The notes: generated by a model not told the origin, from the sequence alone. DNA of 64,000 bases from DATDPM01 sp963841995 (GCA_963841995.1 CAWJEX010000006.1:1-64000), one strand, 5' to 3'. Shown: positions 8,270-17,323, numbered from the stretch's first letter. A program made the numbers and translations.

Positions 8270-8913
8270 GGCCGGCTTGCATCGGCGCAGCAATCTTCGG
8301 AGCCCCATGCCTCCCATGCCTCTTTCGCGATGAAGGGTACGAGGATCAAAGCGCTGACGGAGTCCACCCACCAGGCGCCAACCAGTAATTGCGCAATGAG
8401 GTTGACGATAACAACGGCCGAAAGATAGCCGCAGACCACCGATTCCGCGGCATCGGCCCGCAACGCCCGGCTATCGACTCGCTTGCCAATTCGTAGTTTC
8501 GCTTTGGCTAACCAGAACATGGCTGGCATGGCGGCCATGGAAATCGTAAGTCCTGGCAGCGAAAATTCTTGGCCATGTCGGTGCCAAAGATTCCATACCG
8601 CTCCGCTTACGATCCAGACCGCGAGCGCAAACAGCAGGGCGCCACCGATCCTGTGCGCCCGGTGCTCAACGTGAGCAGGAAGCGCGGGGCCGTGTCTTAG
8701 CTCGGCATTGAGGCGCCAAAGCAGTACACAGGCCGATAACAACTCAATCACGCTGTCCGTCCCGAAAGCGACCAGCGTCAGGCTATGTGCGGCAACTCCA
8801 GCAGCGATTGCAACGACAACTTCGGTGGCAACAAAGCCAACTGTGATCCACTCTAGCCGGAACGCTTCCCTGATGAGGGTGCTTCGTTCAATTCCTATAA
8901 TAAAGTCTGTCAT
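8263..8913 (-). CDS. cation diffusion facilitator-like membrane protein
   Basis: Inner-membrane protein of 216 residues with five to six hydrophobic segments. The paired 'F-G-T-D-S-V-I-E-L-L-S' (segment 2) and 'R-A-D-A-A-E-S-V-V-C-G' (segment 5) blocks resemble the metal-site helices of the CDF family (COG0053-like). The usual HxxxD cytoplasmic binding domain is absent, as in short CDF-like proteins, so transport of divalent metals is a family-based inference. The ATG at 8913 (MTDFIIGIERS) is preferred to the TTG eight codons upstream. The 3' end runs into SRAP debris, so the native C-terminus may be lost. Confidence 0.7.
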   Translation of the reverse strand: MTDFIIGIERSTLIREAFRLEWITVGFVATEVVVAIAAGVAAHSLTLVAFGTDSVIELLSACVLLWRLNAELRHGPALPAHVEHRAHRIGGALLFALAVWIVSGAVWNLWHRHGQEFSLPGLTISMAAMPAMFWLAKAKLRIGKRVDSRALRADAAESVVCGYLSAVVIVNLIAQLLVGAWWVDSVSALILVPFIAKEAWEAWGSEDCCADASRPR

Positions 8914-8933
8914 CCCGCGTACCGAAATCTGAA

Positions 8934-9143
8934 TCAATTTCGCGACGTGTCAGGCGACGGCTCGAATGCTTGAAGCTCGGCAACGGCCCACTCAATCCGC
9001 CTCCACGTAGCAGCACCTTCAAGATCGCCAGTCGCGAAAAACTTGTCCGCCTCCATCGCCGCGCGAATACCGGCGTCTGCGCCGTGCTGCTTAATCAGAA
9101 CGTCGGCCGATTGGTAGATGTTGGCCTGCTCCCCGCTTTGCCC
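8934..9143 (-). pseudogene. fragment of a small conserved protein (paralogue at 20235)
   Basis: Reads 'ANIYQSADVLIKQHGADAG' then 'AAMEADKFFATGDLEG' and 'WRRIEWAVAELQ' to a stop at 8934. The same pattern (DIYRSAYVLIEQHGADAS..AAMKADKFFSNGDL) occurs at 20235-20438. This is a small alphaproteobacterial family of unknown function. No start codon lies between the upstream in-frame stop and the homology, so it is probably a broken copy. Confidence 0.55.
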
Positions 9144-9662
9144 TCAATTATACGCCGAGTCTGTTCTGGTTTGGCCGCTAACCGGATACCGAACACTGAG
9201 TGCCATTACTTCGCATTTTGACCCTGAGCGGACAATTGATGCGAGACCATTAGGTTAAGACCCTTCAGATCAACAATTCAGAAATCTCCCTCGAAAACTA
9301 GTTCGTTATAACTGGCTCGGGGCACCGATATCTTCGGCCTGCTCCCTTTCTGACACATTCAATATCCGAACCTCCAAGCAATGCCGTATAGGTGGCTATC
9401 AAAATCGGCTACGGGATGTGTGCTTCCTCGCCGCTTCACCGGCAAATCCGGAATCAATATTTCATCTTCAGAACAGCAGCTAAGTGTTTTTTTGCCGGTG
9501 ATTCATCAAGCTTAATAGCTTATTAACTAATCCCCATTTTTATTAGGGAATATATCGAAAGAGTACATCCATCGGGGTGTACCCGAGTGAGCAGGTCTTT
9601 CGATTTTGGTTCAGCGACCGCTCGCAGCAACGAGGGTCCAACAGACTGGAAAGGTGACACCC
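9144..9662. other. intergenic upstream of the globin-coupled receptor
   Basis: Positions 9173-9232 carry a dispersed repeat (CTAACCGGATACCGAACACT ... CATTTTGACCCTGAGCGGAC) also found at 22068-22118. The rest is AT-rich and presumably holds the promoter of the chemoreceptor, but no confident -35/-10 pair can be assigned. GGAAAGG just before 9663 is the ribosome binding site. Confidence 0.5.
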
Positions 9663-10994
9663 ATGGCTAACGACACGATCGACCGCGACGGCCGTCTCCG
9701 CTTTATGGCGATCACGCCGGAAACCGGCGAGCTCCTCCGCGATTTTTGGAAACACGTCGAACCGGAACTTCCCAGCATCCTCGATGCTTTCTACAAACAC
9801 GCAGGCTCGGTGCCGAGCCTCGCCAAGATGGTGGGCGATCAAGTGCCGCGCCTGAAGGCGGCACAAAAGGCGCATTGGGAGCGGCTTTTTTCCGGCCGAT
9901 TCGATGATGCGTACGTGAATGGCGTTCGGACCATCGGCATGACCCATAACCGGATCGGCCTCGAGCCCCGCTGGTATATCGGCGGCTATAACTTGGTGCT
10001 CAGCCTGTTGCAGCAGCTTGCCGCCCGGACCTATCGCGCGAAGAAGCTGGCTTCCGTGATCGTCGCGGTGAATTCGGCGGTGATGCTGGACATGGATTTT
10101 GCAATCTCGGTGTATCAGGAAGCGATGCTGGACGAGCGGCAAAAGAAGCAGGACGCGCTCAATGCCGCCATTCACGATTTCGACGGGACGATGAAGTCGG
10201 TGGTGGAAACCGTGGCCAGATCCGCGAGCGATATGCAATCGACGGCGGCATCGATGTCGGCGACGGCGGAAGAAACCAGCCGCCAATCGATGGCCGTGGC
10301 GGCGGCTGCCGAGGAAGCCGCCACCAATGTTCAAACCGTGGCCTCTGCGGCAGAAGAGCTGCATTCGTCGATCGGCGAGATCAATCGGCAGGTCACCGAA
10401 TCCAATAAGATTGCCAGCGCCGCGGTTGAAGAGGCCAATCGCACCAATGCACAAGTTCAAAATCTTGCCGAAGCGGCACAGAAGATCGGCGAGGTGGTTC
10501 AGCTGATCAACGACATCGCCGGCCAAACCAATCTGTTGGCGCTCAACGCCACCATCGAAGCGGCACGCGCTGGCGAAGCGGGCAAGGGATTCGCGGTGGT
10601 GGCGTCCGAAGTTAAATCGCTGGCGACCCAAACCGCGAAAGCCACCGAGGACATTGCGGCGCAAGTCAAATCGATCCAGACCGCGACCGGCGAATTGGTT
10701 CAGGCCATCAAAGGCATCGGTTCGACCATCGGCCGGATCAGCGAGATCTCGACGTCGATTGCGGCGGCCATGGAAGAACAGGGTGCGGCGACCCAGGAAA
10801 TCGCCCGCAATGTTCAGCAAGCCGCGGCCGGCACCGGCGAAGTGACCACCAATATCACCGGGGTTACCAAAGCCGCCGCCGAAACCGGCCATGCCTCCGA
10901 GGGCGTTCGCAAGGCCTCGGACGGTCTCGCCGAACAAGCGACTATCCTTCGCACCGAGGTCAGCAAGTTCTTTGCGCGGGTCCAGGCGGCCTAA
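9663..10994 (+). CDS. globin-coupled methyl-accepting chemotaxis protein (HemAT-like)
   Basis: Soluble chemoreceptor of 443 residues. Residues about 10-165 form a sensor globin/protoglobin domain, with the proximal heme histidine probably H71 in 'AAQKAHWERLFSG'. Residues about 170-440 form the coiled-coil signalling domain, with the conserved hairpin tip 'IAGQTNLLALNATIEAARAG' followed by 'GKGFAVVASEVKSLA'. No transmembrane segment is present. The expected role is to bind O2 (or another gas) and pass the signal to CheA/CheW; no che genes are in the window. Start chosen after GGAAAGGTGA. A helical protein and a bacteriohemerythrin follow on the same strand. Confidence 0.93.
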   Translation: MANDTIDRDGRLRFMAITPETGELLRDFWKHVEPELPSILDAFYKHAGSVPSLAKMVGDQVPRLKAAQKAHWERLFSGRFDDAYVNGVRTIGMTHNRIGLEPRWYIGGYNLVLSLLQQLAARTYRAKKLASVIVAVNSAVMLDMDFAISVYQEAMLDERQKKQDALNAAIHDFDGTMKSVVETVARSASDMQSTAASMSATAEETSRQSMAVAAAAEEAATNVQTVASAAEELHSSIGEINRQVTESNKIASAAVEEANRTNAQVQNLAEAAQKIGEVVQLINDIAGQTNLLALNATIEAARAGEAGKGFAVVASEVKSLATQTAKATEDIAAQVKSIQTATGELVQAIKGIGSTIGRISEISTSIAAAMEEQGAATQEIARNVQQAAAGTGEVTTNITGVTKAAAETGHASEGVRKASDGLAEQATILRTEVSKFFARVQAA

Positions 10995-11005
10995 AAAGCG
11001 CGTGG

Positions 11006-11473
11006 GTGAGCGGTTCCGGCCAGAAAGACGTTAGGGACGGCAAGCGGCACATGCACCGGTTTGCTTCAGGGCGACAAAGCGGTCATCGGGCAGCCGCTTC
11101 CGGCGCCGACGACGACAGGCCGCGTCACGTTCTTCACCCGAGGCTGATTACCGCGGCCGAGGAAAATCTCGCACGCCTGAAGGCGAAAATCCGACCGGTC
11201 TTCGATAACGCCGTCAAACAAACCGAGGTTGCGGTCGTGCAGATGCGGAAATTCATCCAGGAGCACGATTGTCTGCAAGCGCGGCAAATGCTCGGCGAAC
11301 TTGAAGGCGCCCTCATTGAACTCCGTTCTCTGCACGCCGCGTCCGTCATTGAGTCCATTGACTTGCAAGAGCTTGCGGCGATCAAGCAGCGGATGGTCGC
11401 AGTAAGCGAGGGCCTTGCCAGATTGCGATGCAGCGTCATGGGACGGGATGCGGCGGAACCGAACACACAATAA
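11006..11473 (+). CDS. hypothetical helical protein between receptor and hemerythrin
   Basis: Up to 155 residues; ATG at 11051 (MHRFASGRQ) is an alternative start. From about residue 48 it is strongly helical and charged (AAEENLARLKAKIRPVFDNA, then QTEVAVVQMRKFIQEHD), with no catalytic motif, signal peptide or membrane segment. It lies 11 bp after the receptor gene and 16 bp before the hemerythrin gene, all on one strand, so a shared role in oxygen response or chemotaxis is suggested by position only. Family not recognised. Confidence 0.6.
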   Translation: MSGSGQKDVRDGKRHMHRFASGRQSGHRAAASGADDDRPRHVLHPRLITAAEENLARLKAKIRPVFDNAVKQTEVAVVQMRKFIQEHDCLQARQMLGELEGALIELRSLHAASVIESIDLQELAAIKQRMVAVSEGLARLRCSVMGRDAAEPNTQ

Positions 11474-11489
11474 ACCTGGGACCCCTATC

Positions 11490-11900
11490 ATGATCAAGCT
11501 TGAATGGTCTCCGACATTTGAGATTGGGGTCGAGAAAATCGACGCGGCCCACCGCCGTCTGTTTGACATGGCGAATGAAATCCGCGAGGCGATCGAAAAG
11601 CAGGACCGTGCGTTGTGGCGGGCCCGAGTTCAAGCGTTTATCGACGAATTGGAGAAGCACTTTGCCGAGGAGGAACAATACCTTGCTGATGTTGGTTACG
11701 CCGAAGCCGAGGACCACAAAGCTTACCATACCGTGCTTCTTAATCAGGCGAAGCGTCTGAAAGACGCGTGTGACGAGGTAACGGACGACAGAGCAATTCA
11801 CGGCTGCTACGTCCAAGTGATGGCCTTCCTGATCGACGACGTCGTGCGAGGCGACCACAGTTTTAAGTCCTTCTTGGACCACCTTGGTCTGACCGGTTAA
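11490..11900 (+). CDS. bacteriohemerythrin
   Basis: 136-residue hemerythrin-like O2-binding protein. Di-iron ligand positions visible are H21 (IDAAHRRLFD), H57 and E61 (KHFAEEEQYL), and H76 and H80 (EDHKAYH). At the last motif, where the family usually has HxxxxD, the sequence is 'LIDDVVRGDHSFKSFL': the expected His aligns with D117, and only D122 is retained. So one iron ligand appears replaced or shifted to H123. Cytoplasmic, no signal peptide. It probably stores or senses O2 together with the globin-coupled receptor two genes upstream. Confidence 0.88.
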   Translation: MIKLEWSPTFEIGVEKIDAAHRRLFDMANEIREAIEKQDRALWRARVQAFIDELEKHFAEEEQYLADVGYAEAEDHKAYHTVLLNQAKRLKDACDEVTDDRAIHGCYVQVMAFLIDDVVRGDHSFKSFLDHLGLTG

Positions 11901-12433
11901 ACACAGTAGCGTCTTCTGCAGTTGACAGTTCGGCGAACTAAATCTCCGCGCGTCACTTGTTACGATCTCGGTGGTCATCGACCCATAATTTGAACTTGCG
12001 TTGCCGTAGTTCCTGATCGCTGGAACACGCACGCGCACAAAGCTTTTTCGTCTGGGTTTGGCACATCGCGTTGTTCGCGGCGCGGCAACATCGTGGCCGC
12101 TGTTGAGGGTAAAGCGGCCGCAGCCCGGATATCGCCGAACCGACGCGTTTGACCCGAAGCGGTCATCGCCACTGACCCGAGCCCCTAGAGCTCCTCCGGA
12201 TTTGGATGGCGCCCGTCGACCAGAAAGAGACGGCCAACAATCGAAACTTCGAGGAAGCAGTAACAAAAGCGCTTGCGGGTGCCCACAACCACCTTTACAG
12301 AACTCATATCCTCCTTATGAGAGCCGCCGTCTCACGGCGGAACCGGGCGTTCGACTCGTCAGCGGCGCCATGACAATGTGGTTCGCCAGTTCATATGGCC
12401 CGAGTTTCACCGCCTGAAAAAGATCATGCTGCG
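11901..12433. other. intergenic, repeat remnants
   Basis: No gene recognised. Positions 12131-12168 carry the TTTGACCCGAAGCGGTCAT form of the dispersed repeat. A hairpin (CCGCC...GGCGG) lies near 12329-12343. The downstream gene is convergent on the minus strand. Confidence 0.45.
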
Positions 12434-13285
12434 TCATGTTGCGGGGTAATCCGCGCCTAAGCTGGTCCCTCGCCAATGAGCGACCTCATCCAGCATCGAC
12501 CGTAGTTGATGTTCGACGATCTCAAAACCTGCCCGGCCGAGTACAAGGTGTCTTGGTGGGTTCGGTGACATTACCGCAGCGATAACCGCCTCGGCAGCGC
12601 GGGCAGGGTCGCCCGGTTGCTTGCCGCTACTTTGGACGATTCCCCGGAGGCGCTTGCCGGCTGTTTCTGCGTAATCGCTGATGACATGCGAAGACCGCTT
12701 CACGGCTCGCCCGAAACCCGTGCGAAACGGACCCGGCTCCACGATCAGAACATGGATTCCAAGCGGTTCGACTTCCTCCGCCAGGAACTCCGAGAGCCCT
12801 TCAACTGCAAATTTGGTGGCGGCGTAATAGCCCGAACCAGCAAAGCCAACAACTCCTCCAACAGAGGCAATATTAACTATGCAGCCGTGCCGTCGATCCC
12901 GCATGCCAGGCAGAATGGCGCGTGTCATGGCGGCAAGGCCAAAGAAATTAGTGTCAAACAAGGCGCGGATATCCTGCTCCTCTCCGTCTTCCACTGCCGC
13001 CATATAGCCATAGCCCGCATTGTTGACCAGCACGTCGACACGGCCGAAAGCCTGCTCGGCCTGACTGACGGCGCTCTGAATCTGATCCGATTTCGTCACG
13101 TCAAGAGCGAGCGCTAGCGCCTTCTCCTCGTGACCAGCGATTATATCCTTGAGCTTGCTGGGATCACGCGCCGTCGCTACAAGATGAAACCCATGGGCAA
13201 GAGCAGCGCGAGCAAATTCACGGCCAAAGCCGCTAGAACAGCCTGTGATAAACCAGACAGGGGAATCTGGTGCGTGACGGGCCAT
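12434..13285 (-). CDS. short-chain dehydrogenase/reductase
   Basis: 283-residue classical SDR oxidoreductase. The cofactor motif TGCSSGFG is at residues 14-21, 'NNAGYGY' follows the central strand, and the active site is 'SVGGVVGFAGSGYYAATKFA' with Tyr and Lys spaced YxxxK. NAD(P)-dependent oxidation or reduction of an unknown substrate. AAAGGAGA precedes the ATG chosen at 13285; an upstream in-frame start exists but overlaps this site. The nitroreductase gene ends 22 bp upstream on the same strand, so both are likely one transcript. Confidence 0.9.
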   Translation of the reverse strand: MARHAPDSPVWFITGCSSGFGREFARAALAHGFHLVATARDPSKLKDIIAGHEEKALALALDVTKSDQIQSAVSQAEQAFGRVDVLVNNAGYGYMAAVEDGEEQDIRALFDTNFFGLAAMTRAILPGMRDRRHGCIVNIASVGGVVGFAGSGYYAATKFAVEGLSEFLAEEVEPLGIHVLIVEPGPFRTGFGRAVKRSSHVISDYAETAGKRLRGIVQSSGKQPGDPARAAEAVIAAVMSPNPPRHLVLGRAGFEIVEHQLRSMLDEVAHWRGTSLGADYPAT

Positions 13286-13307
13286 GGCATGTTCTCCTTT
13301 CAAGTTA

Positions 13308-13871
13308 TCAAGGACCAATCAACCGTATTGTCGGCTCCTTTCTTGGCACTGGCGGCGGCGGCGATTGGGGGTGCCCGACAATGATCGGCGCCACCGGCAA
13401 ATGAATTGCCGGAAGACCGAGCGCCGCTTTTCCTTCCTTTGTTTCGAGCCACGCCTGCGCAAATCCGATCCAGCAGGTTCCCAATCCCTTCGCATAAGCC
13501 GCCAGCATCAGGTTTTCCGCAGCCAGAGCGCAGTTTACGACGGCCCATTGGCTTGTGCTGATGCTCGAGATGACGATGAGCAGAGGCGCGCCGTAAAAAA
13601 TATCGAAATCCGGATTGCTCGCCAGTTCCTGGAGATGGTGGGAGGACACGCCGGCCGGCGGGTTTTTCAGGACATGGGCCTTGGCGCAACGCGATATTCC
13701 ACCAAGGAGCGCGTTGTCGCGCACAACGGTGAATGACCAAGGCTGTTCATTGACTGCGCTGGGCGCCTGAATCGCAGCGTCAATCAGGTTCCCAATCGCT
13801 GCGTCATCGACTGGCTCGGCGGTAAACTCTCGTACCGAACGCCGCCCATAGATTGCTTTCTTCAGCTCCAT
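13308..13871 (-). CDS. nitroreductase family protein
   Basis: 187 residues. Nitroreductase fold with 'RRSVREFTAEPV' (FMN phosphate-binding start), 'AAIQAPSAVNEQPWSFTVV' (FMN-binding loop) and 'AYAKGLGTCWIGFA' near the C-terminus. FMN-dependent NAD(P)H oxidoreductases of this type reduce nitroaromatics, quinones or similar electrophiles; the substrate here is unknown. It is first of a probable two-gene unit with the SDR gene. Confidence 0.9.
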   Translation of the reverse strand: MELKKAIYGRRSVREFTAEPVDDAAIGNLIDAAIQAPSAVNEQPWSFTVVRDNALLGGISRCAKAHVLKNPPAGVSSHHLQELASNPDFDIFYGAPLLIVISSISTSQWAVVNCALAAENLMLAAYAKGLGTCWIGFAQAWLETKEGKAALGLPAIHLPVAPIIVGHPQSPPPPVPRKEPTIRLIGP

Positions 13872-14064
13872 GTCTTGCCTGTCAGAAGGATGTAGGCGAC
13901 AGCAGTGGGTTAAAAGAATTTTTCTAGCGCAAAACCGTCGTTGCCGTATTGATCTGGCTCAACGCCTCAATGACAGGCTTTTTTACAAACCCGGCCCCTA
14001 TATTTTCCCTTAAAGTTCTGATTCTGGTCCTTAGGCAGGTTTTCAGCCAGGCCGCTGGAACGGT

Positions 14065-15303
14065 CTAGACGCCATTATGTAGGCCGGCCTCCCGCCGGAA
14101 CATTTTCCAGAAGATGAAAATCTGAATGATAACGGCCAGAATGCCGTTGATCAGCAACGCATACTGAACCCCAAGTAGACTTGTCATCGAACCTGTAATC
14201 AGATCGCCCACGGATAAACCGCCGCGCATGGCCAGCATGAAAAGACTGGCGGTTTGCCCACGGTTATCATCACTCGCGCAGGATTGCAGGAAGGTATTGG
14301 CCGAGGCATTGGCGACGGTAAGCAGAAAGCCGCAGCCGACCAGTATACTGGCCAGTTGCCATGTGGTTCCGATCCCGGAGACGCCCATCACGAACAATCC
14401 GTAGAACAGGGCGGCAATAAGCGACAGCTTCATTGGACTGAGACGACTGCTCGTCAAAAGTATCAGTAATGGGCCCATGATGCCGCCAATACCAAAAGCC
14501 GTCAGAACGCCTCCGAATTGCCTGACATCGGCATGCAGCACTTCTTTCACGACCACGGGGCTAAAAGCGATGATGGGACTGCAGAAGAAGCTGGTGGCAA
14601 AAACGGAGAGTAGCGCCCAACCCGGCTTAGCGTTCCTGATAATGGCCTTGAAACCTTCGAAAAGCGAAGTCTGGTGCTGCTGACGGGAAATTCTCCGCTG
14701 CACGCCTTCTAGCGAGGGAAGCATCCAATAGATGGAAAGGAAGAAGGGAATGAAGGATATGGCATTCGCGCCGAAACACCACACAGGCCCGTATTGCAGC
14801 ATTATGAGCCCGGCGATTGCTGGCCCCAATATTCGCGCGACGTTGAATTGCATGGAGTTCAAGGCGATGGCCCGCCCCAAATCTTTTCTCCTGATGATCG
14901 AAGGAATGAGAGATGCAAAGGCCGGCATGAAAAGTGCGTCCGTTGTGCCGGCGATCAGGGAAAAGAGAATGATCATCCAGATCCTGATCAAGCCGGTGGC
15001 GACGAGAATTACGATGAGCATAAGGCAGAGCATCTGAATGCCCTGGAAAAAGAAGATGACCGAAGCACGGTCTCTCCGGTCCGCCAGGACGCCGCCAAAC
15101 AAGGTCAGCATCCAGAAGGGTCCATTCACCGCAAAAGCGTCTAGACCGAGGAGAAAGGGGGAGCCACTAATACTCAGCACCAACCAGGGCTCGGCGACTT
15201 GCTGCATCCATGTGCCGATATTGGAAAGAAGACTGGCGGCCCAGAAGACCGCGTATTTCTTCGAGCGCAGGAGGAGGGCGGAATTGTCTTGGGTTGATGT
15301 CAT
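14065..15303 (-). CDS. MFS transporter (EntS/MFS_3-like exporter)
   Basis: 412-residue integral membrane protein with about 12 hydrophobic segments. It has the MFS_3-type start 'FWAASLLSNIGTWMQQVAEPWLVL', loop 2-3 'GGVLADRRDRASV' (equivalent to motif A) and 'FNVARILGPAIAGLI' in segment 5. Relatives export siderophores or drugs; the substrate is not predictable. ATG at 15303 is chosen because the upstream extension runs through a repetitive palindromic element with no membrane or signal features. No obvious Shine-Dalgarno, so start confidence is moderate. Confidence 0.85.
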   Translation of the reverse strand: MTSTQDNSALLLRSKKYAVFWAASLLSNIGTWMQQVAEPWLVLSISGSPFLLGLDAFAVNGPFWMLTLFGGVLADRRDRASVIFFFQGIQMLCLMLIVILVATGLIRIWMIILFSLIAGTTDALFMPAFASLIPSIIRRKDLGRAIALNSMQFNVARILGPAIAGLIMLQYGPVWCFGANAISFIPFFLSIYWMLPSLEGVQRRISRQQHQTSLFEGFKAIIRNAKPGWALLSVFATSFFCSPIIAFSPVVVKEVLHADVRQFGGVLTAFGIGGIMGPLLILLTSSRLSPMKLSLIAALFYGLFVMGVSGIGTTWQLASILVGCGFLLTVANASANTFLQSCASDDNRGQTASLFMLAMRGGLSVGDLITGSMTSLLGVQYALLINGILAVIIQIFIFWKMFRREAGLHNGV

Positions 15304-15347
15304 TGCGGCTAATTCTAGGAGAAAAGGATCAAGAACAACATGACCTG

Positions 15348-15375
15348 TGGAGTGCGCCCCCGGGGGCGCACTCCA
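15348..15375. repeat. 28-bp perfect palindrome matching the IS3 element ends
   Basis: Reads TGGAGTGCGCCCCC followed by its exact complement. Each half equals the tip of the IS3-family element at 808-2061, and the right flank (AAAAAGGGTCAAGCTTCGAC) matches the DNA outside the IS right end. It looks like a solo repeat, an empty target or two fused ends. It lies about 45 bp upstream of the MFS start. Confidence 0.75.
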
Positions 15376-15812
15376 AAAAGGGTCAAGCTTCGACGCCGAT
15401 TCACACTTCGCGATCGGAAACGCCGTATCTGTCGCCGGTACTCTGCCGACGTGAGGAATGCGGATTGATTCGACTTCCGGTGTTGGCACGAGGCGGAAGT
15501 ATCGGAGAGTGACGCGGATTTCCGATGCTGACACCAAGCGGACATGCCAACGCATGTCATTAGCTGCCCCTCACCGCCCCTCTCCATCAAATGGGAAAGG
15601 CAGGATTAGCCCGCAATCGCGCGGACGTTGAGATGCGTCGGCCAGCGGTCGATCTAGGCCTTGGCGAGGTTTTTTGGACAGAGTTCTGGCCGACGCGCTC
15701 GGGAAGGGCGTCGAAATCGGCGAAGTCGAGCGGCCGGCCCTGATCGAAGCAGGAGAAGACTGCCGTTTCCGCGCCAGCCAGCGGATTGCTTTTCGCCGTA
15801 TCGGCCGCGCTT
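15376..15812. other. intergenic between MFS and patatin genes
   Basis: No gene recognised. The first 30 bp continue the IS-end repeat. Positions 15500-15547 contain 'GCTGACACCAAGCGGACATG', another degenerate form of the dispersed GCGGAC repeat. Confidence 0.4.
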
Positions 15813-16832
15813 TCACAGCAAGGTTACGAGCTGCTTGATCCTTGCTGCGTTGTTGGCGATCAAACGCTGGGCTAGGCGTTCGAGCCTTGCGATATTGTCC
15901 GGGTCCGCGCAGTCGAAATCTTCATTCACGGTCGCCGGGTCGTTCGGATCGAGCCCGGTCGAAATTTCGAAACGGAAATGATCGTCCCCGAGCACTTGGT
16001 CGGCCTCGTAACTGACTGTGTCGGCGTTTCCGTCCATGAGGATCGAGAGCACCGGGTGAAGCCACTGGAGATCGCCCCAGCCCTTCGCATCGGCGTAGGG
16101 AATTGCCCGCTCGAGCGAGCCGGTGCCGAGCGACACCAGGATGTAGCGCTTATCTTTCCCATAGCGCTTATAGGCCGCAACCAGCGCGCAGATTGCCGGA
16201 TTGTTGGCGAACACGCCGCCGTCGACCGATGCATAGGTATCGCCCGCGCGGTTTTGATACCGGGCCGGGGCGAAATAGGTCGGCGCAGCCGAAGTCGCGC
16301 GGGCCACGTCCTTTAAGGCAAAGTCGAACATCGGCGCGGTTTCACCGGGCGCAAGGTCCACGCCGCGGGCCTTCCAGGTCTTGAACAGCATGGGCGTGCG
16401 CGTGGTCGGAACCCCGTCGATGACGACCGGCGTCGGCAGCTCGATGACGTAGGTGGGCACGAGCAAGTCGGCCCTGGCTGGCGCGTCGCTCAACATCGCA
16501 TTGCCGAGGGTATCCGAGAGGATTTTTTCAAGCGTCGCCGGATCGTACCTTGGCCCTTCGATGCCGCCGACTGTCTTGACCGAGCGCCAAAGCGAATGGG
16601 CGAAGATCTCCCCGCCACGCTGTGCGTAAAGATCGCCCAAGTCTTTCGGCGATATCCCCTTGAACAAGCCGCAACCGAGAATTCCGCCGGTTGACGTACC
16701 GGAAATCAGGTCAAACAGATCGCATGTCTTTTTGCCGGTCTGCTTTTCTATCTCTTGAAGCAGCCTGGCCGGTAGAATGCCCCTGATGCCGCCGCCGTCG
16801 ATCGAAAGAATCCGGATCGGCTCGCCAACCAT
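15813..16832 (-). CDS. patatin-like phospholipase
   Basis: 339 residues. Serine-aspartate lipase of the patatin family: oxyanion loop DGGGIRG at residues 12-18, nucleophile elbow GTSTG with S47, and catalytic Asp in 'SVDGGVFANN'. These enzymes hydrolyse acyl chains from phospholipids or related lipids. No signal peptide, so probably cytoplasmic or membrane-associated. ATG at 16832 (MVGEPIRIL) is preferred; a start six codons upstream is possible. Intact frame. Patatins also occur as effectors of defence systems, but no partner genes (cyclase, E2/JAB) are adjacent here. Confidence 0.92.
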   Translation of the reverse strand: MVGEPIRILSIDGGGIRGILPARLLQEIEKQTGKKTCDLFDLISGTSTGGILGCGLFKGISPKDLGDLYAQRGGEIFAHSLWRSVKTVGGIEGPRYDPATLEKILSDTLGNAMLSDAPARADLLVPTYVIELPTPVVIDGVPTTRTPMLFKTWKARGVDLAPGETAPMFDFALKDVARATSAAPTYFAPARYQNRAGDTYASVDGGVFANNPAICALVAAYKRYGKDKRYILVSLGTGSLERAIPYADAKGWGDLQWLHPVLSILMDGNADTVSYEADQVLGDDHFRFEISTGLDPNDPATVNEDFDCADPDNIARLERLAQRLIANNAARIKQLVTLL

Positions 16833-16910
16833 CGTGTTAGCCCCATCCACGCCGGCACCACCGGCTTTTGCGCGATCAGATTATAGAGCGCGCCCGCCAA
16901 TTCTGATAAA

Positions 16911-17162
16911 TCAAAAAGTGAAGGTCCGCGTGATTCGGCGGACAGGCAATCGGCGAAGGACAAGATCGAAGAAGGATCGCGTGTGGAGGCCTTCGTAAGG
17001 CCGACTCCCCCAGGAGCCGGCCGTGTCGCCGATGATCGTCTCGATCACCGGCTCGGATAAAAACCACGGGCGCGGATGAACCTCGGGCGGGCGGCGATCA
17101 AGATGATATTTTCGACAGGCAAAGCCGTATTCCTCAGTGACCGCCCGCAAACCGTTCGACAA
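16911..17162 (-). CDS. hypothetical small protein (uncertain)
   Basis: Possible 83-residue product with 'VTEEYGFACRKYHLDRRPPEVHPRPW' and 'SEPVIETIIGDTAGSWG'. Homology-like texture seems to extend upstream (PEELFEILSVALSNGLRAV) without a clear ATG, so the real start may differ or the gene may be broken. No recognised family. It lies between divergently oriented patatin and rhomboid genes. Confidence 0.3.
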   Translation of the reverse strand: MSNGLRAVTEEYGFACRKYHLDRRPPEVHPRPWFLSEPVIETIIGDTAGSWGSRPYEGLHTRSFFDLVLRRLPVRRITRTFTF

Positions 17163-17323
17163 AGCGACACTTAGGATTTCAAAGAGCTCCTCAGGCGATT
17201 GCCGGTCGATGACTCATCCTGACCCGTCGCCGCGCCAGATGCTATTGTAACGCCCTATAGCCCGCTCTCCGCGAGCTTCCGCTAAAATTGAACTGGCATG
17301 TATTTTCCGGAGAGAAAGAAGAC

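Noticed and set aside
9543..10937. 464-codon minus-strand open frame
   Set aside because: Antisense of the globin-coupled receptor; low-complexity Gly/Arg/His product without motifs.
15813..16832. Patatin gene as part of a CBASS-type defence operon
   Set aside because: No cyclase, HORMA/TRIP13 or E1/E2/JAB genes are adjacent; it stands alone.
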